Source of the DNA: DATDYQ01 sp035288965
Lineage (GTDB): Archaea; Nanobdellota; Nanobdellia; SCGC-AAA011-G17; JAGVZF01
Length of the DNA: 10,003 nt
Assembly: GCA_035288965.1 (NCBI GenBank)
Contig: DATDYQ010000039.1
Coordinates: 1-10,003, forward strand
Reading direction: 5' to 3'
The notes under the pieces were generated by a model that did no database searches, was not told the origin of the DNA, and was given only the letters and a program-made list of their open reading frames with translations. Below are positions 1 to 5,452 of this stretch, piece after piece. The translations under genes were made by a program, and so were the position numbers. The stretch's first letter is position 1, and every line of letters begins with the position of its first letter.

Positions 1-59
1 AAATCTTGTTCCCAAGTGTTATAAATCTGATATTTGTGTAAAACTATCTAAAGAATAGA

Positions 60-69
60 TTTTTATATG
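60..69 (+). promoter_or_regulatory. TATA box for the secreted-protein gene
   Basis: TTTTTATATG lies about 34 nt before the ATG at 99. With the usual archaeal spacing of about 26 nt from the box centre, transcription would start near 91. That gives a leader of only a few bases and would leave the TTG at 84 outside the message. A small dyad, ATCTA-AAGAA-TAGAT (46-60), abuts its upstream side. Confidence 0.45.
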
Positions 70-98
70 TTTCTGATGTATTTTTGATAACAACAAAA

Positions 99-902
99 AT
101 GAGAAAAACAAAAAAGCAAATTATTGGATTGGCAGTTTCTAGCCTTATTCTGCTTAATGTACAAAGTGTAGAAGCTAAAAAGGAAAAAAATCATTATTTT
201 TTTATAAGTCCTATTGCGGTGACTTTACGTGCTGGAACAGCATATGGAAAACTTGATTCTTCTTCAGTAAAGGTTCGAACATTTGTTACAAGTGATTTAT
301 ATCCCCCTGATTTTGTGGGTGTTTTGGAAGATCAAAAACTTAAAGGCTATTCAGGTGTTTTGGGATTAGAATTAGAAACTGGAGTCGGTTTTAGAAAAAA
401 TAGAAGAAATTTTGAATTTGGTGGAAACCTTGAATTTAATATTGGCGGTCCTGCAACGATTGAAAGAAGTGGCAAGAAGGGATATGGCACTGCTCCAAGA
501 TATTGGGGATTCAGTAATGATTTTCGTGATTTACAATTCTTTCCAGGATTATTTACTAGATTATCATTAACGCAAGATAATCCCAAGAGTTTAGATAATT
601 CTATGCAAGTTTATTTTAAATACGCTGCAATATACGACAGATTATATTTATCTAAAGGTATTGATGCTTACAATGTACTTCATAATACAGATAGATTTAG
701 GCTATTGGATAAAATAAATCACGAATTACTTTTAGGATGGGGAACATCGATGAATTCTGAAAAAAAATATGGGATATTATTTCAATTGGAAGCAGGAGCT
801 TCAATACCTCAAGTATTAAGAGAATATGATATGGGAAAATTTGATGAGAAAACTTCTTTATTTGCTAGGTATAGATTCGATTTATTTAGAATAAGAAAAT
901 GA
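99..902 (+). CDS. Secreted beta-rich protein with Sec signal peptide, possible barrel-like fold
   Basis: The function is not recognised. From the ATG at 99 the product is 267 residues. Residues 1-26 form a textbook Sec signal peptide: basic start MRKTKK, hydrophobic core IIGLAVSSLILL, and a VEA cleavage site followed by KKEKN. The rest alternates polar and hydrophobic/aromatic residues in short stretches with Gly-rich turns (for example LGLELETGVGF, NFEFGGNLEFNIGG, MQVYFKYAAIYDRLYL, YGILFQLEAGASI) and ends in FARYRFDLFRIRK. This pattern resembles bacterial outer-membrane beta-barrels, but an archaeon normally has no such membrane, so a secreted or cell-surface beta-sandwich is equally possible. 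A TTG at 84 in the same frame would add five residues. The ATG is preferred because the TATA box at 60-69 places the transcript start near 91. Three of roughly 18 arginines use CGN codons, whereas the housekeeping genes here use almost only AGA/AGG; this is a weak hint of acquisition. It is followed by a T-rich convergent 3' region. Confidence 0.75.
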   Translation: MRKTKKQIIGLAVSSLILLNVQSVEAKKEKNHYFFISPIAVTLRAGTAYGKLDSSSVKVRTFVTSDLYPPDFVGVLEDQKLKGYSGVLGLELETGVGFRKNRRNFEFGGNLEFNIGGPATIERSGKKGYGTAPRYWGFSNDFRDLQFFPGLFTRLSLTQDNPKSLDNSMQVYFKYAAIYDRLYLSKGIDAYNVLHNTDRFRLLDKINHELLLGWGTSMNSEKKYGILFQLEAGASIPQVLREYDMGKFDEKTSLFARYRFDLFRIRK

Positions 903-926
903 ATTATTTATCTTTTAATCTGTTAA

Positions 927-935
927 TTTTTGTTT
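927..935 (+). terminator. Possible T-tract terminator after the secreted-protein gene
   Basis: TTTTTGTTT begins 25 nt after the stop codon at 902, within a wider T-rich run (911-935). Archaeal RNA polymerase typically terminates at T-rich tracts on the non-template strand without needing a hairpin. The background is AT-rich, so this is suggestive only. Confidence 0.3.
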
Positions 936-952
936 AAAAGAATTCAGTTTAA

Positions 953-970
953 TATAAAAAGAAAAGAATT
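953..970 (-). terminator. Possible T-tract terminator after the DinB-like fragment
   Basis: Read on the minus strand, this gives AATTCTTTTCTTTTTATA just past the TAA of the DinB-like gene (973-975). Together with the T-rich run on the other strand at 927-935, it makes a short convergent termination region. Confidence 0.3.
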
Positions 971-972
971 AT

Positions 973-1245
973 TTACCAAGGTTTATCTGCACTAGGTCTG
1001 TAAATTGATGGCATTTTTCCACCAGCCAATCTTATATAAATTGAAAGTTGTCCCCTATGATATATTTGGTCCGTTAAAACAAACCATAAAACATCTAGCT
1101 TTCTTAAGTCTGCCATTTTCTTTGAACCTACTGGAAATTTAACTGTTTTGTTAAGTTCAGATGATGACATATCTTTAATTTTCTTTATGCGATTTTTCAA
1201 AAAATTATATTTTTTCATATCTGACATTTCCATGTAAATTCCCAT
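973..1245 (-). CDS. DinB-family protein, C-terminal half only (possibly truncated)
   Basis: The 90-residue product matches the end of DinB/YfiT-like four-helix-bundle proteins. It has a helix ending in LWFVLTDQIYHRGQLSIYIRLAG (residues 53-75, key residues H63-R-G-Q), then the family-typical close PSIYRPSADKPW. Usual members are about 150-170 residues, with two further N-terminal helices carrying another metal-binding His. Those are absent here, and an in-frame stop (1249-1251) lies just upstream. The His usually found three or four residues before HRGQ is Gln or Tyr here, so metal binding is doubtful. It may be a gene remnant or a shortened expressed protein. A TATA-like box at 1261-1268 would start transcription near 1238, favouring Met5 (1233) or Met7 (1227) over Met1. 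It lies 31 nt downstream of the 3' end of tRNA-Gln on the same strand, a common place for integration and gene debris. DinB-family proteins are mainly bacterial, so lateral origin is plausible. Confidence 0.65.
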   Translation of the reverse strand: MGIYMEMSDMKKYNFLKNRIKKIKDMSSSELNKTVKFPVGSKKMADLRKLDVLWFVLTDQIYHRGQLSIYIRLAGGKMPSIYRPSADKPW

Positions 1246-1260
1246 TAGTTAAATGTTAAT

Positions 1261-1268
1261 TTATAAAA
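1261..1268 (-). promoter_or_regulatory. TATA-like box before the DinB-like fragment
   Basis: On the minus strand this reads TTTTATAA, between the tRNA 3' end and the DinB-like reading frame. The predicted start of transcription is near 1238. If it is not a promoter, the T-rich CTTTTATAA could instead help terminate the tRNA transcript. Confidence 0.35.
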
Positions 1269-1276
1269 GCAACTAA

Positions 1277-1349
1277 TAGCCCCGGGCGGATTCGAACCGC
1301 CGTCCCAGCCTCCAGAGGGCCGGATCCTGGACCGCTAGACTACGGGGCT
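1277..1349 (-). tRNA. tRNA-Gln (anticodon CUG)
   Basis: The 73-nt cloverleaf folds fully on the minus strand. The acceptor stem is AGCCCCG with CGGGGCT, discriminator A. The D arm is GTCT with GGAT around AGCGGTCCA (A14, G18-G19 and A21 present). The anticodon stem is CGGCC with GGCTG (one G-U) and loop CTCTGGA, giving U33 and anticodon CUG. The variable region is GGAC. The T arm is GGCGG-TTCGAAT-CCGCC. There is no intron, and CCA is not encoded (TTAG follows). The A1-U72 pair is known as an identity element for the archaeal GatDE amidotransferase, which turns Glu-tRNA-Gln into Gln-tRNA-Gln; this supports the Gln assignment. The gene stands out as a GC-rich island in AT-rich DNA. It is divergent from the gene at 1431. 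Confidence 0.96.
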
Positions 1350-1378
1350 GTATAATAATAAAGAAGTTTTAATTTAGG

Positions 1379-1386
1379 TTATAAAG
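1379..1386 (-). promoter_or_regulatory. TATA box for tRNA-Gln
   Basis: On the minus strand this reads CTTTATAA, preceded by AA. Its centre is about 33 nt before the tRNA 5' end, predicting a start near 1356 and a 7-nt leader for RNase P to remove. Confidence 0.6.
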
Positions 1387-1400
1387 TTAACGATGGAAAG

Positions 1401-1409
1401 TTTTATAAG
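1401..1409 (+). promoter_or_regulatory. TATA box for the gene at 1431 (leaderless)
   Basis: TTTTATAAG with a purine-rich GGAAAG upstream, as in BRE-TATA promoters. The box centre is 26 nt before the ATG, so the message should begin at or next to the start codon. It lies back to back with the tRNA promoter. Confidence 0.6.
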
Positions 1410-1430
1410 TTTTATTCTATTATAATATTT

Positions 1431-1787
1431 ATGCCATTGCAACAAGAAAGATTAGTAAATATAATTTTGGAGACAGAACATCTAGAAGTATTTGCTTATC
1501 TTGAGGGTTATCTTACTGGGTTACATGATGCGGGATTTATTCATAGAGAGAGAATACATTCTGAATATAATAGATATAGTTGGGATGTTTCTTTAAATAA
1601 TAAAAAATGTATTTTTGCTTCGATGGATCGATATAAAATTAAAGATGATCTCACCAAACAATTAAGTCATGGTTTAGAATCTTCTATATTATTGACGATA
1701 TTTAATGCGGGATACTATATTGATGTTCTAGAATTAGATCCTAAAACCCATGTAGATGTGGGTTTACAAAAACAGCCATTTTTTTAA
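1431..1787 (+). CDS. Hypothetical protein, 118 residues
   Basis: No family is recognised. The 118-residue soluble protein has no signal peptide or membrane segment. It looks mixed alpha/beta: an N-terminal helical stretch (residues about 3-35, ending GLHDAGFIHRERIH), a strand-like region YSWDVSLNNKKCIFASMDRYKI, and a C-terminal strand-like GYYIDVLEL. One cysteine is present. The ATG at 1431 is supported by the TATA box 26 nt upstream, giving a leaderless message. It is not in the downstream operon, since a separate TATA box and a T7 run lie between them. The stop codon is embedded in the poly-T tract. A real gene is likely given its own promoter, but the function is open. Confidence 0.7.
   Translation: MPLQQERLVNIILETEHLEVFAYLEGYLTGLHDAGFIHRERIHSEYNRYSWDVSLNNKKCIFASMDRYKIKDDLTKQLSHGLESSILLTIFNAGYYIDVLELDPKTHVDVGLQKQPFF
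1779..1785 (+). terminator. Poly-T tract overlapping the stop codon
   Basis: A run of seven T covers the last Phe codons and the first base of the TAA of the 118-residue gene. It is a plausible archaeal intrinsic terminator, located 61 nt before the next gene's promoter-driven start. Confidence 0.35.
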
Positions 1788-1818
1788 AAGTAATTTTCAT
1801 AAAATCCCTATAAAAATC

Positions 1819-1827
1819 TTTATAAAT
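1819..1827 (+). promoter_or_regulatory. TATA box for the zinc-ribbon/purD operon (leaderless)
   Basis: TTTATAAAT is centred 25 nt before the ATG at 1848 and preceded by AAAATC. The spacing implies a leaderless message for the first gene. It is the only good promoter before the three tightly spaced genes ending at 5069. Confidence 0.6.
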
Positions 1828-1847
1828 CTATTCTATACATAAAAGTT

Positions 1848-2264
1848 ATGCTAAAAGAACCAAATTCTATGGATGAATGTGTTTATTACACTTTAAGAGA
1901 TATAGGAAAGGGAAAGATTAGATGCTGGGTGTATAAACAAAAATGTCCCAAATGTGGAAAAGCTTTAATGGGAAAACCAAGAGATGAAAAAGGAAAGATA
2001 AAGATAAGAGCAAAAGAAGTTCAATGTCCTAGCTGTAAATATACCTTAGATGAAAAAGAATATGAAGATGGTTTAACAGCAGAAGCAAATTATACTTGTC
2101 CAAATTGTGGTAAACAAGGAGAAGCTAAAACCCCTTATAAAAGAAAGAAAGTTAAAATTATGGATGAAGAAGATGGAAAATTAGTAACAGCAGATGTTTT
2201 AAGATTTAATTGTGAACATTGTAAAGCTAATATTGATGTTAGCAAGAAAATGAAAGGTGCTTAA
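1848..2264 (+). CDS. Double zinc-ribbon protein
   Basis: The 138-residue protein is built from two tandem four-cysteine zinc-binding units. The first uses C33-x2-C36 (CPKCGK) and C60-x2-C63 (CPSC). The second uses C84-x2-C87 (CPNCGK) and C122-x2-C125 (CEHC). Each unit has a lysine-rich hairpin between its knuckles, and the protein is strongly basic overall. This is consistent with binding nucleic acid or acting as a zinc-ribbon adaptor, though no specific activity can be read from it. Two further cysteines (C11, C26) lie in the N-terminal 30 residues. It is the leader gene of an operon: the following ORF begins 6 nt after its stop and purD follows that. Rubredoxin-like or ribosomal-protein-like zinc ribbons are alternative descriptions. 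I do not recognise a named family with confidence. The ATG at 1848 is fixed by the TATA box 25 nt upstream. Confidence 0.8.
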   Translation: MLKEPNSMDECVYYTLRDIGKGKIRCWVYKQKCPKCGKALMGKPRDEKGKIKIRAKEVQCPSCKYTLDEKEYEDGLTAEANYTCPNCGKQGEAKTPYKRKKVKIMDEEDGKLVTADVLRFNCEHCKANIDVSKKMKGA

Positions 2265-2270
2265 TTTTTG

Positions 2271-2741
2271 ATGAAAGATATTTATAGTTTTGAAAATGCT
2301 TTAGGGGAATTAACTGTCGATTTAGTTAAAAAAAGAAAAAATATACCGATGATTTTAGGTATATATGATGATATTACATTTCAGATGTCTAAACAATTTA
2401 AAGTTTTTAATTCTCCAGAATCTTTAGAAGAATTTTTAATAAAAGATTACGCTAAAACGCCTAATGATGTAAAGGATGTTCATGAATTAGCAGAGCATGA
2501 AAGAGAACATATTAATGTAGGAAAAGAATATGATATCTCTTCTAAACTTATCTATGTACCTATAATTCCGAAGATCTTATTTAAGGTATTAACTTGGTAT
2601 TATGATTTGCCAGAAAAGGCTCGGGATTGGTCACATGATAAAATGATTGACTTCATTACAAGGGCCTTAGATATAACTGATCCCAGTTCTTTTGATAAAA
2701 AGCTTTTAGAATTAATTAATAAAAATAAAATTGGAGATTAA
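2271..2741 (+). CDS. Hypothetical protein with HELAEHEREH motif
   Basis: The function is unknown. The protein has 156 residues from the ATG at 2271; a TTG directly before it would add one. The GGTG at 2256-2259 is a Shine-Dalgarno-like sequence 11 nt ahead, lying inside the end of the previous gene. The most notable element is HELAEHEREH (residues 71-80), a helix presenting H71, E72, H76, E77 and H80 at spacings that could bind a metal, although it is not a standard HExxH protease motif. It is followed by a beta/Pro-rich segment (KLIYVPIIPKI) and a helical C-terminus (WYYDLPEKARDW, then KKLLELINKNK). There is no signal peptide, and the IYVPIIPKILFKVL stretch is too short and interrupted for a confident membrane helix. 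It is sandwiched between the zinc-ribbon gene (6 nt) and purD (9 nt), so all three are likely co-transcribed and co-translated. Confidence 0.75.
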   Translation: MKDIYSFENALGELTVDLVKKRKNIPMILGIYDDITFQMSKQFKVFNSPESLEEFLIKDYAKTPNDVKDVHELAEHEREHINVGKEYDISSKLIYVPIIPKILFKVLTWYYDLPEKARDWSHDKMIDFITRALDITDPSSFDKKLLELINKNKIGD

Positions 2742-2750
2742 TCTTTTATT

Positions 2751-5069
2751 ATGAAAAGAAAAGTTTTGAGAAAAGTTTTAATTATTGGAAGTGATGCAAG
2801 AGCTCATGCTTTAGGTTGGAATATAGCATCAAAAGATGTTCAAGTTTTATTTTCTCCTGGAAATCCTGGAACAGAATTAGAAAAAAATTGTAAAAATCTG
2901 ATTCTAAATGGGACAATAAAAGAAAAATTTGAATTAATTGTTGATTATGCTAAAGGTGAGGGAATTGATTATATTGTTGTAAGTTCTGATGAAACAATAG
3001 CAGATGGAATTGCGGATGTTGCTCATGAAAGACATTTTAAAAGAATTTTTGCACCTACACAAAAAGCTGCTGAACTAGAAACTGATAAATTTTTTTCTTA
3101 TGATGTCATGGAAGAATTAGGAATACCTCAAGCTAGATCTATAAAATGTTATAATGAACAAGAAGCAATAAAAGCAATTCATGAGATTACAACTGAAGAT
3201 GGAGTTGTAATAAAAGCTAGAGGATTAACTAAAGGGAGGGGTGTTAGTGTTTGTGATTCAAAAGAAGAAGCCTTGGAAGAAAGAGTTGGGCATTGTCAAA
3301 AATATGGACCAGAAGTTTTAATTGCTGAAAGATTAAGGGGTGAGGAATTTTCTATATTTGCGATGAGTGATGGAAAAAATGTAATTCCATTTGAGATTGC
3401 ATTTCAAGATTTTAAAAGAGCTCATGATGGAGATAAGGGGCCGAATTGTTATTCTTCAGACACTGAAATATTAACTAATCATGGTTGGAAGACATTTGAT
3501 TATTTAAATAGAGATGATGAAGTTATGACATTCAATATTAAAAACAATTTCCTGCATTTTGAAAAACCCTCACAGATATACTGGATGAAGTATAGAGGTA
3601 AGATGCTTCATTTCAAACATAGAGAATTGGACTTATTAATAACCCCTAATCATAAAATGTTTGTTAAAGATAGAAAAACTGAAAAAAAGAGCATTATAGA
3701 GGCTCAAAATTTATTTGGAGAGAAACTTATTCCAATTTCAGGATACTGGGGAGGAAAATCCTTAAGGTTTTTTATCTTAGAAGAGTTTGATTATAAATTT
3801 AACAGAAAATTAAAGTCTCATAAAATAAAATTTTCTGATTGGGTAAAGTTTATGGGACTTTTTTTATCAGAAGGGTGTATATCTAATAAAAAGAATGAAC
3901 GTAGAGTTTATATTTGTCAGATATCCTCTTCGATTTATTTAGATAAATTTAAAGAAATACTTTCTAAACTTCCTTTTAAGTTTTCCTATGATCCAAAGAA
4001 TAGTAGATTTAGAATTAATTCTATTCAATTAGTAAAAGTTTTAACTGAATTTGGGATATCTAGTCATAAATTTGTACCTGATTATATTAAGAATGCTAAT
4101 AAAAAACAGATAAAAGAATTTCTAGACGCTTTTGTTATGGGGGATGGAAGCATTCATAACGGCAGACAAAGATTTCATTCCGGATCTAAAAGATTAATCG
4201 ATGATATTCAAGAGATGGTTATGAAATTTGGTAAGTCAAGCATAATTACTGTTGATAGAAGAATGATTATGCTAAGTCCATTAAATAAAAAATATTACAG
4301 GGCAAACCCAATATATTCTTTAGAAATAAAACCAGAAAAAGAAGTTGGGATAAGGAAAAAAGATATAAAGAAAGTAGATTATAATGGATATGTGGGGTGT
4401 GTTACAGTTTCAACAGGTTTTGTAGTGGTTAGAAGAAATGGTAGAATTTCAATTTGTGGGAATACTGGTGGAATGGGATCTTATGGACCTGTGCCTTTTG
4501 TTGATAAAGAAATGATTTATAAAATTAATAATAATATGATAAGCAAAGTTGTTCAAAAGATGAGAGAAAATGGAAATCCGTTTATTGGATTTTTATATTA
4601 TGGAATGATGATGACTAAAGATGGACCAAAGGTAATTGAGATTAATGTAAGACTCGGACATCCTGAAGCATTGCCTTTAATGATGATGATTAAAAAAAAC
4701 AGTTTGGATGAAGCTATTAGAAGTGCCTTAGATGGGAAAATTGATGGTTCTAGTTTGAAATATAGAAAAGGTGGAGCTTTTTGTACAATGTTAGCTTCAA
4801 AAGGTTATCCTGAAGAAGGGAAATATGGTTTAGTGATATCTGGATTGGATGATGTTAAGAAAAGAAATGTAAAGGTATTTTATGATAAAACAAGAAGGAA
4901 TGGAAAGGAAATTTTAACTGATGGTGGAAGAGTTCTTGGAGTTACTGCTCGCTCTAGAAGAGGAGTGGTTCCAGCTAGAGAATTATCTTCATCTTATTCA
5001 AAAAAATTAAATATTCCTGAAGGATTTGATTATAGAACAGATATGGGAGATAGAGTTTTAAATATCTAA
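2751..5069 (+). CDS. purD: Phosphoribosylamine-glycine ligase PurD (GAR synthetase), intein-containing precursor
   Basis: PurD joins glycine to 5-phosphoribosylamine using ATP, the second step of purine synthesis, in the cytosol. The 772-residue precursor contains a 339-residue intein (residues 233-571); the spliced enzyme would be 433 residues, normal for PurD. Extein landmarks are N-terminal VLIIGSDARAHAL (residues 9-21), SPGNPGTE, the ATP-grasp loop KARGLTKGRGV (155-165), EIAFQDFKRAHDGDKGPN ending at 232 and resuming TGGMGSYGP, GFLYYGMMMTKDGPKVIEINVRLGHPEA with the metal-binding E and N, and a C-terminal GGRVLGVTA. Several positions differ from what I recall as the usual family sequence: GSDARAHA for GSGGREHA, VSSDE for VGPE, KARGL for KADGL, GHPE for GDPE. 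It is therefore a divergent PurD, possibly with altered substrate binding. No other purine gene is visible here. GGAG at 2733-2736 may serve as Shine-Dalgarno. The gene ends an operon of three. Its stop overlaps that of the convergent gene at 5066. Confidence 0.93.
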   Translation: MKRKVLRKVLIIGSDARAHALGWNIASKDVQVLFSPGNPGTELEKNCKNLILNGTIKEKFELIVDYAKGEGIDYIVVSSDETIADGIADVAHERHFKRIFAPTQKAAELETDKFFSYDVMEELGIPQARSIKCYNEQEAIKAIHEITTEDGVVIKARGLTKGRGVSVCDSKEEALEERVGHCQKYGPEVLIAERLRGEEFSIFAMSDGKNVIPFEIAFQDFKRAHDGDKGPNCYSSDTEILTNHGWKTFDYLNRDDEVMTFNIKNNFLHFEKPSQIYWMKYRGKMLHFKHRELDLLITPNHKMFVKDRKTEKKSIIEAQNLFGEKLIPISGYWGGKSLRFFILEEFDYKFNRKLKSHKIKFSDWVKFMGLFLSEGCISNKKNERRVYICQISSSIYLDKFKEILSKLPFKFSYDPKNSRFRINSIQLVKVLTEFGISSHKFVPDYIKNANKKQIKEFLDAFVMGDGSIHNGRQRFHSGSKRLIDDIQEMVMKFGKSSIITVDRRMIMLSPLNKKYYRANPIYSLEIKPEKEVGIRKKDIKKVDYNGYVGCVTVSTGFVVVRRNGRISICGNTGGMGSYGPVPFVDKEMIYKINNNMISKVVQKMRENGNPFIGFLYYGMMMTKDGPKVIEINVRLGHPEALPLMMMIKKNSLDEAIRSALDGKIDGSSLKYRKGGAFCTMLASKGYPEEGKYGLVISGLDDVKKRNVKVFYDKTRRNGKEILTDGGRVLGVTARSRRGVVPARELSSSYSKKLNIPEGFDYRTDMGDRVLNI
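3447..4463 (+). mobile_element. Intein with LAGLIDADG homing endonuclease, inserted in PurD
   Basis: The in-frame insertion of 339 residues splits the conserved PurD motif GPN/TGGMG. Intein landmarks, numbered from its Cys1, are as follows. Block A is CYSSDTEILTNHGW (1-14). Block B has T66-P-N-H69. The first LAGLIDADG helix is FMGLFLSEG (135-143, acid E142) and the second is FLDAFVMGDG (225-234, acid D233). Blocks F/G are GYVGCVTVSTGFVVVRRNG and the final ISICGN (334-339). The first extein residue after it is Thr, a valid nucleophile. Both endonuclease acids are present, so the homing function looks intact rather than decayed. The penultimate residue is Gly rather than the usual His, and block F lacks the common His. 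Functional inteins ending in GN are known, so splicing is likely but may be slower or conditional. Such elements spread by copying into intein-free alleles of the host gene. Confidence 0.95.
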
Positions 5070-5359
5070 GGTAATCTTTTATAAAATTGAACAGGTTTTA
5101 TGTAATTTAGAACTCTAACGAAAATAGGAAGATCGGATCGTAACCTGAAACTGATTCCAGTCATATATGCATCTGCATTGATTGGTCTAATTCTGTTTAA
5201 TGCTTCTTCAAAATTTTCATCGCTTCCATCAAAATAAATATAAGTAGGTTTTCCAATAGGTTGTGCATTTATTCTTTGATGTTTAGAATCATATATATCC
5301 CTCTCTTGAATTGTTAGTTGTTCTAGATTTTTTCTTTGAGAGATTTCTCTAGTTGTCAT
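5066..5359 (-). CDS. Hypothetical protein, 97 residues
   Basis: No family is recognised. The protein has a charged helical N-terminal third (about residues 1-30, many Arg/Lys/Gln/Glu). An alpha/beta part follows: PTYIYFDGS, then NFEEALNRIRPINADAY, then strands ISFRLRS and PIFVRVLNYIKPVQFYKRLP. It has no cysteine, signal peptide or membrane segment. The reading is credible because a TATA-like box on the minus strand (5381-5390) sits about 26 nt before the ATG, the leaderless spacing used elsewhere here, and the frame fills the otherwise empty gap between purD and ileS. Its TAG (5066-5068) overlaps the purD TAA (5067-5069) tail to tail. It uses CGA arginine and TCC serine codons that are scarce in the neighbouring housekeeping genes, so it may be an accessory or recently gained gene. 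Confidence 0.6.
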   Translation of the reverse strand: MTTREISQRKNLEQLTIQERDIYDSKHQRINAQPIGKPTYIYFDGSDENFEEALNRIRPINADAYMTGISFRLRSDLPIFVRVLNYIKPVQFYKRLP

Positions 5360-5380
5360 ATTTAAATCAGGATAGAAAAA

Positions 5381-5390
5381 CTTAAAAAAC
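5381..5390 (-). promoter_or_regulatory. TATA-like box for the 97-residue gene
   Basis: On the minus strand this reads GTTTTTTAAG, centred about 26 nt before the ATG at 5359, predicting a leaderless message. It lies back to back with the ileS promoter, about 40 nt away. Confidence 0.4.
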
Positions 5391-5421
5391 TATCTTTTGT
5401 TTAAAATTTAGTTAACATAAA

Positions 5422-5431
5422 CTTTAAAAAC
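5422..5431 (+). promoter_or_regulatory. TATA box for ileS (leaderless)
   Basis: CTTTAAAAAC is centred about 26 nt before the ATG at 5453, so transcription should start at or beside the start codon. No Shine-Dalgarno is seen before this ATG, which agrees with a leaderless message. Confidence 0.5.
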
Positions 5432-5452
5432 CTTAAAAATAAGAATTCTTTT

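Noticed and set aside
60..101. Possible box C/D small RNA (CTGATG-like element near 73)
   Set aside because: The C box is imperfect and no properly spaced D box follows; the region is better explained as promoter and start of the secreted-protein gene.
347..586. 79-codon minus-strand frame inside the secreted-protein gene
   Set aside because: It is a Pro/Leu-rich reverse reading of Gly/Asn-rich sense codons, with no promoter or recognisable motif.
1277..1349. Alternative reading of the tRNA with a CUC (Glu) anticodon or an intron
   Set aside because: Only the CTCTGGA loop gives a seven-base loop with U33 and a five-pair stem, and the cloverleaf is complete at 73 nt with no room for an intron. 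The A1-U72 pair also favours Gln.
3447..4463. Free-standing homing endonuclease gene rather than an intein
   Set aside because: The segment is in frame on both sides, has intein splicing blocks at both ends, and splits a conserved PurD motif exactly.
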